Assembly (NCBI RefSeq): GCF_044788715.1
Contig: NZ_CP173170.1
Location: 1,612,001-1,676,000, forward strand
Reading direction: 5' to 3'
Source: Methylotuvimicrobium sp018830325
GTDB taxonomy: Bacteria > Pseudomonadota > Gammaproteobacteria > Methylococcales > Methylomonadaceae
DNA length: 64,000 bases
Under the pieces are notes generated by a model. It saw nothing but the letters and a program-made list of their open reading frames with translations. It did no database searches and was not told the origin of the DNA. The position numbers and the translations under genes are program-made. Below, one piece after another: positions 34,204 through 43,476 of this stretch (position 1 is its first letter; each line of letters starts with the position of its first letter).

Positions 34204-34488
34204 TCAATGAGCGATCGGTTTATCGGTGAATAAATAATCGCGTAGTTCGTTGTCGAGTTTCGGGTCTTGTCGGCGTATCCATTCCAACAGCATCGCCGCG
34301 TGTTCCTTCTCCTCATCGCGGTTATGCGCGAGTATCGCTTTGAGGTCTTTATCCTTGCACGCATCGACGCGTTGGTTATACCAGTCGACCGCTTCCAGTT
34401 CCTCCATTAAAGAGGTAATAGCCCGATGCATGTCGCGCGTAGCATCGGAGAGTTCTTCTATTGCTTCGTGATAACCTTCGTTTGCCAT
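34204..34488 (-). CDS. Encapsulated-ferritin-type protein (EncFtn-like), without encapsulin partner
   Basis: 94 residues, two antiparallel helices. The signature MHRAITSLMEELEAVDWYNQ, then RVDACKDKDLKAILAHNRDE and EEKEHAAMLLEWIRR carries the Glu/Glu/His iron ligands of the EncFtn family, which forms annular decamers with a ferroxidase site at subunit interfaces. The C terminus is DYLFTDKPIAH and stops. EncFtn proteins that are loaded into encapsulin nanocompartments continue with a linker and a targeting peptide, and none is seen here. No encapsulin shell gene is in the window. It is followed 21 bp later by a peroxiredoxin gene. Confidence 0.85.
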   Translation of the reverse strand: MANEGYHEAIEELSDATRDMHRAITSLMEELEAVDWYNQRVDACKDKDLKAILAHNRDEEKEHAAMLLEWIRRQDPKLDNELRDYLFTDKPIAH

Positions 34489-34596
34489 TTTGGTGCCTCG
34501 TCTACTGAATAAATGATTGCCGATTAGGAAGAGAATCTCACGATTTATCTTTCTAATCGACTCATTGACAGTTTAACGCTGTTTTAATGCAATGAA

Positions 34597-34734
34597 TATA
34601 CTCATCGTAGATCAAAATTCGGCGCCGGGGTGACCGTCAAAGGACGCCGTGAATACATCCATGTAGGCAAAGCCTTTGCCGATCACCCCGGTGCCTCTTT
34701 AGGCATCGCCGAAATTTGAAGTGCGAAAGGTATA
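34597..34734. repeat. R2 element, compact reference copy
   Basis: 138 bp between 'tatactcatcgtagatcaaa' and 'tttgaagtgcgaaaggtata', which are imperfect terminal inverted repeats. The core has 'aggacgccgtgaatacatcc'. It lies 88 bp upstream of jetA, in the divergent promoter region shared with the ferritin-like gene. Confidence 0.7.
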
Positions 34735-34821
34735 ATGGATTGTCATTATCAAGGCGATTTATTGTATCGATACACGATATAATCCGCAATTGAGCTTTAT
34801 TCCGCGCCTTAAAACTGATTC

Positions 34822-36285
34822 ATGAGTTTCCACGAACTAAACGCCCGTTTTCGCCGATTGCATAAAGAGCATGCCGCCTGGCGTTTGTTGCGCTCGGACA
34901 ATGCGCCGTTGATACTGGCCTTTGTCGCCGATTTGTTCGAAGAGGCCGACGAAATCGCGTTCGGCCGCGCCAAGATGGCGCTCGATACCGAACTGGAGCA
35001 TTGGCGCGAACAGGGCATTATTGAAGTCGAGGTCAATGCCGCGACCTATTTGCGGCAATGGATTCAAGCCGGCTGGTTGCGCGAGTTGGACGATCAATTG
35101 AGCAAAACCGATGCTTGCGAGGTCGCGCTGCGTTTCTGCCGGCAATTGGATCAGCGCGAGACCAACGCTACCGCGTCGCATTTGCGTATCGTGCAAGATG
35201 CGGTACGGGATCTATCGGTCGCGATCAGTCCCGACCCGGCTGAACGCATTCAATTACTGGAATCGCGCAAGGCCGAAATTCAGCGGGAACTCGATGAACT
35301 GGAGGCCGGTATCGTTCATGAATTATCGGATACCGAACAGCGCGAGCGTATCATCGAGATTTATCAATTAGCGGCGGTGTTGACCGGCGATTTTCGCCGT
35401 GTCGAAGACGAGATCCGGCAAATCGACCAAACTCTGCGCGTGCAAATGATCGAATCCGGCGGCAGCCGCGGCGATGTGATTCTGAACCTGCTGGAGCAGG
35501 AGCAACTGCTGGCCGCGAGTGATGCCGGCCGGGCTTTCGATGGCTTCTTTCATTTGTTGTGCGATCAAAATCGCAGTACCGAATTGCGCGAACAATTGAA
35601 AGCGATTTTGAGCCGCCCGGCCGCCAATAATCTCAGCGAGCAACAGGCCCGCTTTCTCGGTAAACTCATGCGCGAATTGAGCCGCGAAAGCGGCAGGGTA
35701 TTCCAGGTGCGCCGCCGTACCGAGGAAAATCTGCGTCAGTTCGTCGAAAGCGGCGCGGCCGGTGAAATGCGGGCCGTGGACCGATTGCTCGGCAAATTGG
35801 AACGCTTGGCGGTCGGATTTAAGGAGGCCGATATTTCGATGCGTCACGAAACCAGTCTCAGACTCGACAGCGGCCATGTCAAAATACAATCCCCGGACAG
35901 TTGGTCTTTGAAAATGCCCGAGGAACAGCTTGACACGCGCGATGTGCAGGAACATATCAATACCGGCACGCCTAGCGATACGATGCTGCGGCAATTGCAT
36001 GCGGTACAGGTATTGGCTGTCGCGGAAAAATTACGCAGCACCTTGCGGGCCAGCCGAATTCCGCTCAGTATCGCCGGTTTGGTTGCGCGACAGCCGATTC
36101 AGGCCGGCCTGGAAGAATTGATCGCATTTCTCAGGGTCGCGCGCGCGGTCGGCGCGACCGAATTGCAGGGCAGGGAAACCGTTGAGATTAAAGATAGAAA
36201 CGGGCAGTGCTTGAAAGCTGAAATACCGCATTATTTGCTCAGCGCCGAGCAATTTCCCGAACGACTTGAGGAGTTGATTTTGTGA
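34822..36285 (+). CDS. jetA: Wadjet defence subunit JetA (DUF3375, kleisin-like)
   Basis: 487 residues, mainly helical, with the DUF3375 opening (HELNARFRRLHKEHAAWRLL, then RSDNAPLILAFVADLF) and long coiled-coil segments around residues 150-215. In Wadjet, JetA is the MukF-like kleisin that links the JetC SMC arms. The complex JetABC extrudes circular plasmid DNA and JetD cuts it. It is the first gene of the jetABC run, and jetB starts inside its stop (GTGA). Its usual partners are all present, though jetD is displaced by 5.4 kb. Confidence 0.92.
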   Translation: MSFHELNARFRRLHKEHAAWRLLRSDNAPLILAFVADLFEEADEIAFGRAKMALDTELEHWREQGIIEVEVNAATYLRQWIQAGWLRELDDQLSKTDACEVALRFCRQLDQRETNATASHLRIVQDAVRDLSVAISPDPAERIQLLESRKAEIQRELDELEAGIVHELSDTEQRERIIEIYQLAAVLTGDFRRVEDEIRQIDQTLRVQMIESGGSRGDVILNLLEQEQLLAASDAGRAFDGFFHLLCDQNRSTELREQLKAILSRPAANNLSEQQARFLGKLMRELSRESGRVFQVRRRTEENLRQFVESGAAGEMRAVDRLLGKLERLAVGFKEADISMRHETSLRLDSGHVKIQSPDSWSLKMPEEQLDTRDVQEHINTGTPSDTMLRQLHAVQVLAVAEKLRSTLRASRIPLSIAGLVARQPIQAGLEELIAFLRVARAVGATELQGRETVEIKDRNGQCLKAEIPHYLLSAEQFPERLEELIL

Positions 36286-37067
36286 GTTTTTTCGATAAAC
36301 CGCTTGCCGGAAATTCTGCCGAGCAGCCCGATCTGTTCGATATCCTGCGTGGCCGAATCGAGTCGCCCGAGGTTTCAAGTGCGCAGCAAACCGATGAATC
36401 CCTCACGCTTCTCACGCTTGACGAGCAGTCCGAAGCTTGCGGCGAGACCGAAGACCATTCCGGCCGATTGCCGCCCGAGGCGCGCCATGCGTTGGTCGGA
36501 TTGCTGCGCCACGGCGTGATCATGGCCGACAATAAACGCCTGCAATTCGAGACCTTGTGCCGCTACCGAGTGGAGATCGAAGCGCATCTGGCCGATATGT
36601 ATCTGCGCGTTTTGCTGGACGAACAAGCGGGGCTGGCTATCCTGTTGCAGCAAGAAGCGGAAGAGCTCGACGAGGACGATGAAGTCAGTAGTCTGATCGT
36701 CAGGCGAACTTTAACACTGTACGATACCTTGTTGTTACTGGTGTTACGCAAGCATTATCAAGAACGGCAAAACGCCGGCGAGCAGCGCGTCATTATCGAT
36801 ATCGACCGCGTCGATGTCGCGCTGCGGCCGTTTCTGCCGTTGACCAACAGCAGCCGCAGCGACCGGAGGCAGTTGAGCGGCGCATTGAAAAACATGAAAG
36901 ACCGGAAAATTTTGGCGGCGGTGCGTGGCGATGAAGAACGTTTTGAAATCACACCGGTAATCCGTTATGTCGTTAATGCTGCCTTTCTCGAGCAAATGCT
37001 CGAGGAATATCTGAAACTGGCGGCCGGCGCAAGCCTGAGCGAAGAACAGGAGGCTTACGATGTCTGA
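36282..37067 (+). CDS. jetB: Wadjet defence subunit JetB (DUF4194, MukE-like)
   Basis: 261 residues. The start codon is GTG at 36282, overlapping the jetA stop by 4 bp. The DUF4194 core is recognisable: RHALVGLLRHGVIMADNKRL, ADMYLRVLLDEQAGLAILLQ, then the winged-helix part LTNSSRSDRRQLSGALKNMK. It corresponds to the MukE-like KITE subunit that bridges JetA and JetC. The end overlaps jetC by 8 bp. Confidence 0.92.
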   Translation: MSFFDKPLAGNSAEQPDLFDILRGRIESPEVSSAQQTDESLTLLTLDEQSEACGETEDHSGRLPPEARHALVGLLRHGVIMADNKRLQFETLCRYRVEIEAHLADMYLRVLLDEQAGLAILLQQEAEELDEDDEVSSLIVRRTLTLYDTLLLLVLRKHYQERQNAGEQRVIIDIDRVDVALRPFLPLTNSSRSDRRQLSGALKNMKDRKILAAVRGDEERFEITPVIRYVVNAAFLEQMLEEYLKLAAGASLSEEQEAYDV

Positions 37068-40000
37068 CGGGAAGAGCGCGCAAGTGCGCGATTTATTCGC
37101 TTGCGGTGCGATCCGGCTACGAGAATTGTCGGTCTATAATTGGGGCTCGTTTCATGGCCTGCATACGGCCCGGATCGATCCCGACGGTACCTTGATCACC
37201 GGCGACAACGGTGCCGGAAAATCGACTCTGGTGGACGGTTTGATGGCCTTGTTGTTGCCGGCCGGCAAGGCGACTTTCAATGTCGCGGCGGCTCAGGGCG
37301 ACCGGAGCGACCGAAGTTTGATGAGCTATATTCGCGGCAGTTTCGGCAGCGCTCATGACGGCGGCCGAACCCGGATATTGAGCAAGCGCGAAGGCGCGGT
37401 CGTGACCGGACTTCGGGCTTTTTATCAGGCCGACGACGGTTCGCAAATGACGCTCGCCGCCTTGTTTTGGATCACCCATGCCGGCAATGCCCTGGGCGAC
37501 CTAAAGCGGGTTTATCTAGTCGCGCGCCGCAATGTGACCTTGAAAGAATTGCTCGATGCCTTCGGCGACGGCGACCCGCGCGCGTTGAAACAGTATTTAC
37601 GTCAGGATCCTTTGATCACTCCTTGCGACGACCGGTTTTCCGAATATCAGGAATGCTACCGGCGCTTGCTGCACATGGATAACCCGAATGCGCCGGCGCT
37701 ATTGGCGAGGGCTTTGGGGCTGAAAAAAATCGATGATCTGACTTCATTGATCCGCGATCTGGTGCTCGAACCCAGCAATGTGCGCGACGATGCGCGTAAA
37801 GCGGTCGATGAATTCGCCGATCTGGTCGGCATTCACAATCAGTTACTCGACGCCCGTCAGCAGCGCGATGCCTTGGCGGACTTGCCTGGCGTGACCGAAG
37901 ACTTGCAGCGCGCCGAACAGGATTTGCAAAGACTGGATGCCGAATTGGACGGCCTGTCGGCTTGGTTCGGCGAACAATGCGCCGGGTTATGGCAGTTGCG
38001 CATCGACACCATCGTTTCGGAGCTGCAGCAGGCCAAAAGTCATCTCGAACGGCTGGAAATTCAAGTGAACGAGGCCGCGGAGCGCTCCGAGCAATGCCAT
38101 GCCGATTATCTGCAGGCTGGCGGCGAGCGCATCGAATTCATCAAGAAAGACTTGCAGACCGCGGAAGCCAAACTGGCCGAAGTCAATCTCAAGGCCGCGC
38201 GCTACCAACAAGTCGCCGGCGCCTTGCAGTTGCAGGGCGGGCTCGAAGAAGCTGTTTTTCAAGACAATCAGCGGCGGGCGCAACAGGCCCGAGAAGCCAT
38301 CGCTAATGAAAAGGCAAAAGCCCAGGACGATTTTGCCGCGCAGGCCGCCAAACTGAGCAATGCCCAGGACCAACAACGGCACTTGCAGGACGAAATCGGC
38401 GAAATCGAGGCGCGCCCCGATTCCAATATCGACGCCAAATTTCAAATTTTGCGCGATGAAATGGCCGAAGCGCTCGGTTTGGATCGCGGCAAGCTGATGT
38501 TCATCGGCGAATTGCTGGATGTGCGCGATGACGAGCGCGCCTGGCAGGGCGCGATAGAACGTGCGTTAGGCGGGCTTCGCACGACGCTGGCGGTGCCGGA
38601 AAGCGATTTTCCGTTGGTCACGCGCTGGTTGAATCAGCGCCATACCGGCTTGCATGTGCGCGTACAGGTCGTTCGCGAGCTCAATCAGGCGCCGGATTTC
38701 AAAGCCGACGGTTATTTGCGCAAACTGGCTTGGCGCGACCATCCTTACCGCGACTGGCTGAAACGCCATTTGGCGCGTTTCGATCTGCACTGCGTCGAAA
38801 ACACTGAACGGCTCGACCGGACGCCTTTTTCGATGACGCGGCAAGGCTTGATGCATATGGATCGCGGCCGCTTCGAGAAAAAAGACCAGCAGCGCATCGA
38901 CGACCGCCGCGCCTGGCAATTGGGATTTTCCAACAAAAACCGACTGGCTCTTTTGCGTCAGGATGTCGAACGCTTCAAACAAGAAATTCTCGCGTTCGGC
39001 GAGGCTGTAGGCAAGGCGCGCGAAGCCATGGATTCGGTCGACCGGCGCGACCGGCAATGGGAAGAACTCGGCAAATTCCGCTGGGCCGATATCGATGTGC
39101 CGTATTGGCAAAATCGCATCGCGGGGCATAAACACGATATCGAACAATTGGAACGGGCCGGCGGCGATCTGGCCGCCGCGAAGGCGCGCTGGGAATCGTC
39201 GAAAGCGGCATTGCAGGATTTGCAAAAGCAAAAGGATGGCCAAATCGGGCGCGTGAGCGCGATCGGTAAGGACCGTGAAAATGCCGAAAAAAACAGACAA
39301 CAAGCCTTGAAGCTGGCCGAAACCGGCGTGGCCGACGATTTGCGCGCGGCATTGCTGAAAAAAATAGGCGCACTCAAAGACGCGCAACTGGAGGAAGCCG
39401 CGAAAATCGAGGAACGTTATCGTCGCGGTATGGAACAGCAACGCGGAGTCGTTCGCGCCCGCAAAGACCGGGCCAGCCGATCGGCGGTCGGCATCATGAC
39501 CGGTTTTCGTGCGAAATGGGAAATCATCGCCGCGGATTGGGGCGGGGACTTGGCGAGTCTGCAGGATTATCTGGCGCATTTAGCGCAACTGGAGCAAGAA
39601 GGCCTCCCGGCCTTGGTCGAAAAGTTTCGCGAACGCCTGAACCGACACGCGACGCAATCGCTGGCGGGGATACGCACACGAATCGAATCGGAGCGGGAAG
39701 ACATCGACGAGCGCATCCAAACGATCAACCGGGTGCTGGAGCGGACCGAATTTCGGGCCGGAAGTTATTTGCAATTGGGCATGAAAAACGAGCAATACGA
39801 GCATGTGCAGCATTTCAATCGCCTTTTGAGCAAAGTCATGGAGCAATTAACCAGCGACGATCACGAAGCGCGTTTCGCCGGTTTGCAACAGGTCATCGCC
39901 ATTTTGGACAAGGCTAGTAATCCGGCCACGGCCAATACGCAGGAAAGCCTGCGTTTGCTTGATCCGCGTCATCAGTTGTCGTTTTATGCCGAGGAAATCG

Positions 40001-40413
40001 GCACGGAAGACGGTAAGATTCGCGATGTGTTGATGTCGTCCAGCGGTAAATCCGGCGGCGAGAAAGAATCGTTCGCGGGCACCATCGTCGCGGCGAGCTT
40101 GGCCTATGTATTGACACCGGACGGCAGCGATCGGCCGGTTTACAGCACCGTATTTCTCGACGAGGCCTTTTCGAATACGGCCGAAGCGGTCAGCCGCCGA
40201 GTACTGCGCATCTTCAAGGAGCTGCATATTCATGTCAATTTGATCACGCCCTACAAGAATCTTAATTTGGCGCGCGAATCGGCCAGTTCGCTGTTGATTG
40301 CCGAACGCGACGGCGCGGCGCATGAAAGCAGCCTGTGCGAAGTGACCTGGCAAGAGATTGACGAGCGTTTGCGGCAACAAGCCGAGGCATTCGATGTGGT
40401 GTTGGCATCCTAA
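37060..40413 (+). CDS. jetC: Wadjet defence subunit JetC (SMC/MukB-like ATPase)
   Basis: 1117 residues with SMC layout. The N-terminal head has Walker A GDNGAGKST (Lys54). Two long coiled-coil arms at about 260-430 and 640-880 flank a hinge region near 480-600. The C-terminal head has signature SGKSGGEKES (Ser998-Glu1001) and Walker B VFLDEAFS (Asp1034, Glu1035). ATP cycling drives loop extrusion of invading plasmid DNA by the JetABC complex. All ATPase residues look intact. A repeat element begins right after the stop, and jetD, which normally follows, is found at 45806. Confidence 0.95.
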   Translation: MSDGKSAQVRDLFACGAIRLRELSVYNWGSFHGLHTARIDPDGTLITGDNGAGKSTLVDGLMALLLPAGKATFNVAAAQGDRSDRSLMSYIRGSFGSAHDGGRTRILSKREGAVVTGLRAFYQADDGSQMTLAALFWITHAGNALGDLKRVYLVARRNVTLKELLDAFGDGDPRALKQYLRQDPLITPCDDRFSEYQECYRRLLHMDNPNAPALLARALGLKKIDDLTSLIRDLVLEPSNVRDDARKAVDEFADLVGIHNQLLDARQQRDALADLPGVTEDLQRAEQDLQRLDAELDGLSAWFGEQCAGLWQLRIDTIVSELQQAKSHLERLEIQVNEAAERSEQCHADYLQAGGERIEFIKKDLQTAEAKLAEVNLKAARYQQVAGALQLQGGLEEAVFQDNQRRAQQAREAIANEKAKAQDDFAAQAAKLSNAQDQQRHLQDEIGEIEARPDSNIDAKFQILRDEMAEALGLDRGKLMFIGELLDVRDDERAWQGAIERALGGLRTTLAVPESDFPLVTRWLNQRHTGLHVRVQVVRELNQAPDFKADGYLRKLAWRDHPYRDWLKRHLARFDLHCVENTERLDRTPFSMTRQGLMHMDRGRFEKKDQQRIDDRRAWQLGFSNKNRLALLRQDVERFKQEILAFGEAVGKAREAMDSVDRRDRQWEELGKFRWADIDVPYWQNRIAGHKHDIEQLERAGGDLAAAKARWESSKAALQDLQKQKDGQIGRVSAIGKDRENAEKNRQQALKLAETGVADDLRAALLKKIGALKDAQLEEAAKIEERYRRGMEQQRGVVRARKDRASRSAVGIMTGFRAKWEIIAADWGGDLASLQDYLAHLAQLEQEGLPALVEKFRERLNRHATQSLAGIRTRIESEREDIDERIQTINRVLERTEFRAGSYLQLGMKNEQYEHVQHFNRLLSKVMEQLTSDDHEARFAGLQQVIAILDKASNPATANTQESLRLLDPRHQLSFYAEEIGTEDGKIRDVLMSSSGKSGGEKESFAGTIVAASLAYVLTPDGSDRPVYSTVFLDEAFSNTAEAVSRRVLRIFKELHIHVNLITPYKNLNLARESASSLLIAERDGAAHESSLCEVTWQEIDERLRQQAEAFDVVLAS

Positions 40414-40900
40414 CGTTCATGGAAGCCAGGCCATCGCCCCAGCAAATGAAAGTTCTCTGGTGGCGGAGGGTGCGGTCACTCGCTCGACAGGACGCCGTGA
40501 ATACCTCCTTGTAGGCTCGGCGGCGGCTATCCCTGCCGCCGACGCCTGTCGATCGAGCAACCGCACACGCTTCGGAACCAACATTGTTTTTCATATCGAA
40601 AAATTAGATAAGGAATGCAAAACTGCGAACTTTCACAGTAACTGGAGCTTGGGAAACAGCGCCGTAGGATGGTGAGCAGCGAAGCGGAAACCCATCGCTT
40701 TGTTTGAGCGCAGGTTTGATTGCGATTTAGCTTGATGCGTATGGAAGCGAAGGGTGCCCTATGCGCAGCCTACTGGCTGGCTGCCGGGGTCTAGAGATCA
40801 TGAATGGCGAAAGTCATCACGTCCTTGTGTTCCGGATCCCGGCAATTCTTGCCGGGATGACGATTTCGATGTCCTTTCCGTTATTAGCGCATTAAGCCTA
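40414..40900. repeat. R1/R4 chimeric repeat and REP-type hairpins after jetC
   Basis: 40417-40640 opens with R1 words ('gccaggccatcgccccagca') and closes with 'gcgaactttcacagtaactg', but its middle is R4-like ('gacaggacgccgtgaatacc', 'ccctgccgccgacgcctgtc'). Next come 'taggatggtgagcagcgaag' (about 40666) and the hairpin 'ggatcccggcaattcttgcc' / 'gggatgacg' (about 40834-40862). Nothing credible is coded in 40414-40997. Confidence 0.55.
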
Positions 40901-40997
40901 TCTTGCATTTGTCGGAAGAACAGTCAACAATAATTGGGCATGTCTGTCGAGATATGAATTCAAAACCCGAGCCTAATCTTCTTCCCGGTAACCGTTT

Positions 40998-41564
40998 ATG
41001 AACCAACCCGCCTATCGTTTAGCCGTTTATGAAGACTTGTTCGATTTGCCCGAGCATGTCATCGGCGAAATTCTGCATGGACAATTGATTACCCAGCCTC
41101 GTCCGGCACCTAAACACGCCCGATCCGCCTCGATTATCGGCGGTGAAGTGATGGGGCCTTTCGATCAAGGCAAAGGCGGGCCGGGCGGCTGGTGGATTTT
41201 GGATGAACCGGAGCTGCATTTGGGGCCCCATATTTTGGTACCCGATCTTGCCGGCTGGCGTAAAGAACGAATGCCGCGTTTTCCTGATGAGGCTTATTTC
41301 AGTCTCGCGCCCGACTGGGTTTGTGAAGTGATTTCGCCCGGCACCGCGCGCACGGACCGGGTTGTCAAAATGCCGATATATGCGGCGGAGTCGGTGCAAT
41401 GGTTGTGGCTGGTCGATCCCGATCTTCAAATATTGGAGGTCTATCGCCTGCTCGACGGACATTGGCTGTTGGAGCGCACTTGGCAAAACGACGATATCGT
41501 CAATGCGCCGCCGTTCGATGCGATTAGCATGAACTTGGGGGATCTTTGGTTGCCGCAAGACTGA
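40998..41564 (+). CDS. Uma2/DUF820-family putative endonuclease
   Basis: 188 residues with the PD-(D/E)xK-like Uma2 fold: an early YRLAVYEDLFDLPEHVIGEI, then the acidic motif ILVPDLAGWRKERMP and WVCEVISPGTARTDR, followed by the VQWLWLVDPDLQILEVYRL strand pair. This family is abundant in cyanobacteria and in mobile islands and is presumed to be nuclease-like, but no biochemical role is settled. It lies in the insert between jetC and jetD, in the same direction, and is flanked by repeats. Confidence 0.8.
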   Translation: MNQPAYRLAVYEDLFDLPEHVIGEILHGQLITQPRPAPKHARSASIIGGEVMGPFDQGKGGPGGWWILDEPELHLGPHILVPDLAGWRKERMPRFPDEAYFSLAPDWVCEVISPGTARTDRVVKMPIYAAESVQWLWLVDPDLQILEVYRLLDGHWLLERTWQNDDIVNAPPFDAISMNLGDLWLPQD

Positions 41565-41839
41565 ATATTGCAAAAGGGTGCTCGTGTTAGATGTTAAAGG
41601 GCAAAACCCTAATGCTCTAGGAAAGCGCGCCAAAAAGATGTTTTTCGCGTTAATTTTTTGCTCAAACTGAGGAGTCGGTTTCGATTCGCATTGACGGAGG
41701 CCTCATATTCGCGTTTGTTTAAGTGGGTAAAATTTTGGCGTGCAAAAAAATAAGAAAAAATAAGGGTCAGGTCTTTAATTTGACATCCAGGCCTTGTTGT
41801 TCTATTTTTAGGCTTAATTTAAATGGACAGGATACGAGA

Positions 41840-42697
41840 ATGGCCAGGCCTTTACGCATTGAATTTGCAGGAGCGCTGTACCATGTGACCGCTCGTGGTA
41901 ACGCTCAGGAAAAAATCTATCGTGACGATACCGATCGGGAGCAGTTTTTGGCATTGTTACAACATGCCGTTAATCGGTACGATTGGTATTGCCATGCGTA
42001 TTGCTTAATGGACAATCATTACCACTTGTTGATTGAAACCGGCGCGCCGACATTATCCAAGGGAATGAAATATCTTAACGGCACTTATACGCAAGCTTTT
42101 AATCGTCAGCATCACCGCGTCGGTCATGTATATCAAGGCCGATTCAAAGCGATATTGGTACAAAAGGATTCCTACCTGCTGGAGCTGGCTCGCTATATTG
42201 TGTTGAATCCGGTAAGAGCGCAAATGGTGAAAACTATCAAACAATGGCGTTGGAGCAGTTATCGAGCAACAGCCGGTTATGAAGAAGCTCATGCCTGTTT
42301 AACCACGGATTGGATACTTGCGGGATTTGGCAACACGAAAAATGAAGCGCAGCTGCGATACCGCGAATTTGTAAAAGCCGGCAAGAGACAGCCCTCACCT
42401 TGGCAATGCTTAAAAAACCAGATCTATTTAGGCGATGACGACTTCATCAAAGACATGCAGAGCAATCTCGACCCTGAGCAGTCGCTGAAGGATATACCTA
42501 AAAAGCAAAAACAGGCGCCGATAAAACCGTTGGCGTATTATGCCGAGCATTATAAAACTCGGAATGAAAGCATGGCGCATGCCTATTTAAGCGGCCACTA
42601 TACGCTGGCTCAAGTGGGCGAATATTTCGGTGTGAGCTATGCTACAGTGAGCCGCGCAGTGAAACAGGTGGAAAATGAGGGTAAATGTCAAACGTAA
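41840..42697 (+). CDS. REP-associated tyrosine transposase (RAYT, Y1/IS200-like), complete copy
   Basis: 285 residues. It has the single-strand HUH nuclease motif H60-Y-H62 (DNHYHLLIET) and the catalytic Tyr119 in ARYIVLNPVRA, with RFKAILVQKDSYLLE between, plus a C-terminal HTH (TLAQVGEYFGVSYATVSRAV). Domesticated RAYTs move or disperse REP hairpins rather than themselves. The gene is bracketed by REP words: 'gggtcaggtctttaatttga' before it and 'taaggcctgaccccgatttt' after it. ATG 41840 starts the conserved MARPLRIEF. The frame is open further upstream without homology. A truncated near-identical copy lies at 43477. Confidence 0.93.
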   Translation: MARPLRIEFAGALYHVTARGNAQEKIYRDDTDREQFLALLQHAVNRYDWYCHAYCLMDNHYHLLIETGAPTLSKGMKYLNGTYTQAFNRQHHRVGHVYQGRFKAILVQKDSYLLELARYIVLNPVRAQMVKTIKQWRWSSYRATAGYEEAHACLTTDWILAGFGNTKNEAQLRYREFVKAGKRQPSPWQCLKNQIYLGDDDFIKDMQSNLDPEQSLKDIPKKQKQAPIKPLAYYAEHYKTRNESMAHAYLSGHYTLAQVGEYFGVSYATVSRAVKQVENEGKCQT

Positions 42698-42801
42698 GGC
42701 CTGACCCCGATTTTTTAATGTCAAACGTAAGTCCTGACCCCGATTTTTGTGTGACCCCGATTTTTGTGACCCCGATTTTTGACCCCGATTTTTGCGACCC
42801 C
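42683..42801 (+). repeat. Short tandem array of REP-derived 'gaccccgattttt' units
   Basis: Directly at the end of the RAYT gene: two copies of 'atgtcaaacgtaaggcctga' (the second with 'agtcctga'), then five further shrinking repeats of 'gaccccgattttt', 12-17 bases apart. It looks like successive partial insertions or slippage at a RAYT end. It is translated in frame with the following DUF4160 ORF but lies before that gene's real start. Confidence 0.65.
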
Positions 42802-42831
42802 CTTCTTTTGCTGATAGGCTGGAGGAAGTTA

Positions 42832-43098
42832 ATGCCAACAATTTCAATGTTCTACGGAATTATTATTCGGATGTATTACGCGCCGAAGGAGCATCCTCCG
42901 CCACATTTTCACGTCTACTATGGTGAGCATAAGGCGACCATTGATATCCGAACATGCGAGGTAATACAGGGCGACCTACCAAGAAAGCAGACTAAGCTTG
43001 TCTTGGCATGGGCGGAACTTCATCAGGAAGAACTGATGGCTGATTGGGATCTGGTGATGAATGGTGAGGAACCATTTAAAATCCAACCGTTACAGTAA
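42832..43098 (+). CDS. DUF4160 protein
   Basis: 88 residues. The conserved N-terminal MPTISMFYGIIIRMYYAPKE, then HPPPHFHVYYGEHKATIDI is diagnostic for DUF4160, with a His-rich, possibly metal- or nucleic-acid-binding pocket. DUF4160 is typically paired with DUF2442, as here (11 bp to the next ORF), and the pair is often suggested to be a toxin-antitoxin-like module, though this is not demonstrated. GGAGG precedes the ATG at 42832. The frame upstream of that is REP repeat. Confidence 0.82.
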   Translation: MPTISMFYGIIIRMYYAPKEHPPPHFHVYYGEHKATIDIRTCEVIQGDLPRKQTKLVLAWAELHQEELMADWDLVMNGEEPFKIQPLQ

Positions 43099-43109
43099 GA
43101 GGTAAAATT

Positions 43110-43355
43110 ATGTATCCATCTGTTAAAAATGTCACTCCGGCTGAAGATTATCTTCTCTCAATAGTCTTTGATAACGGAGAAAGAGGAACTTTAGATATGA
43201 AGCCGTATTTGGATTTTGGTGTTTTTCAGAGACTCAAAGAACGCAATGTATTCAATCGAGTCCGTGTATCTTTCGATACCATAGAGTGGGATTCGGGGAT
43301 AGATCTTGATCCTGAGTTTGTTTACAACAAAAGCGAACGTTCAGTCGCACAATAA
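43110..43355 (+). CDS. DUF2442 protein, partner of DUF4160
   Basis: 81 residues with the DUF2442 pattern: VTPAEDYLLSIVFDNGERGT, LDMKPYLDFGVFQRL, and the IEWDSGIDLDPEFVY ending. AGAGG precedes the ATG. It is predicted to be the antitoxin-like or regulatory partner in the DUF4160/DUF2442 pair. After its stop, 43356-43476 carries a degraded RAYT 5' flank ('gacattcaggtcttg'). Confidence 0.82.
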   Translation: MYPSVKNVTPAEDYLLSIVFDNGERGTLDMKPYLDFGVFQRLKERNVFNRVRVSFDTIEWDSGIDLDPEFVYNKSERSVAQ

Positions 43356-43476
43356 GGTACTTCAGCCGACGTGAAAAAACCGCGCGATTGAGGAGTTCGG
43401 TGTCAGTCGTTCCTTACAATGACATTCAGGTCTTGGTGATTTAACTTGAGACTCAGTTTAGTCGGACAGCATCCGA

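Noticed and set aside
38566..39579. 337-codon minus-strand frame opposite jetC
   Set aside because: Antisense shadow of the JetC coiled-coil region, with no recognisable domain.
40358..40675. 105-codon plus-strand frame after jetC
   Set aside because: It is made of the R1/R4 repeat; the same peptides appear wherever that repeat is translated.
42685..42801. CRISPR array suspected in the short repeats downstream of the RAYT gene
   Set aside because: Units are 13-17 bases, without uniform spacers, and derive from the RAYT end. No cas genes are present.
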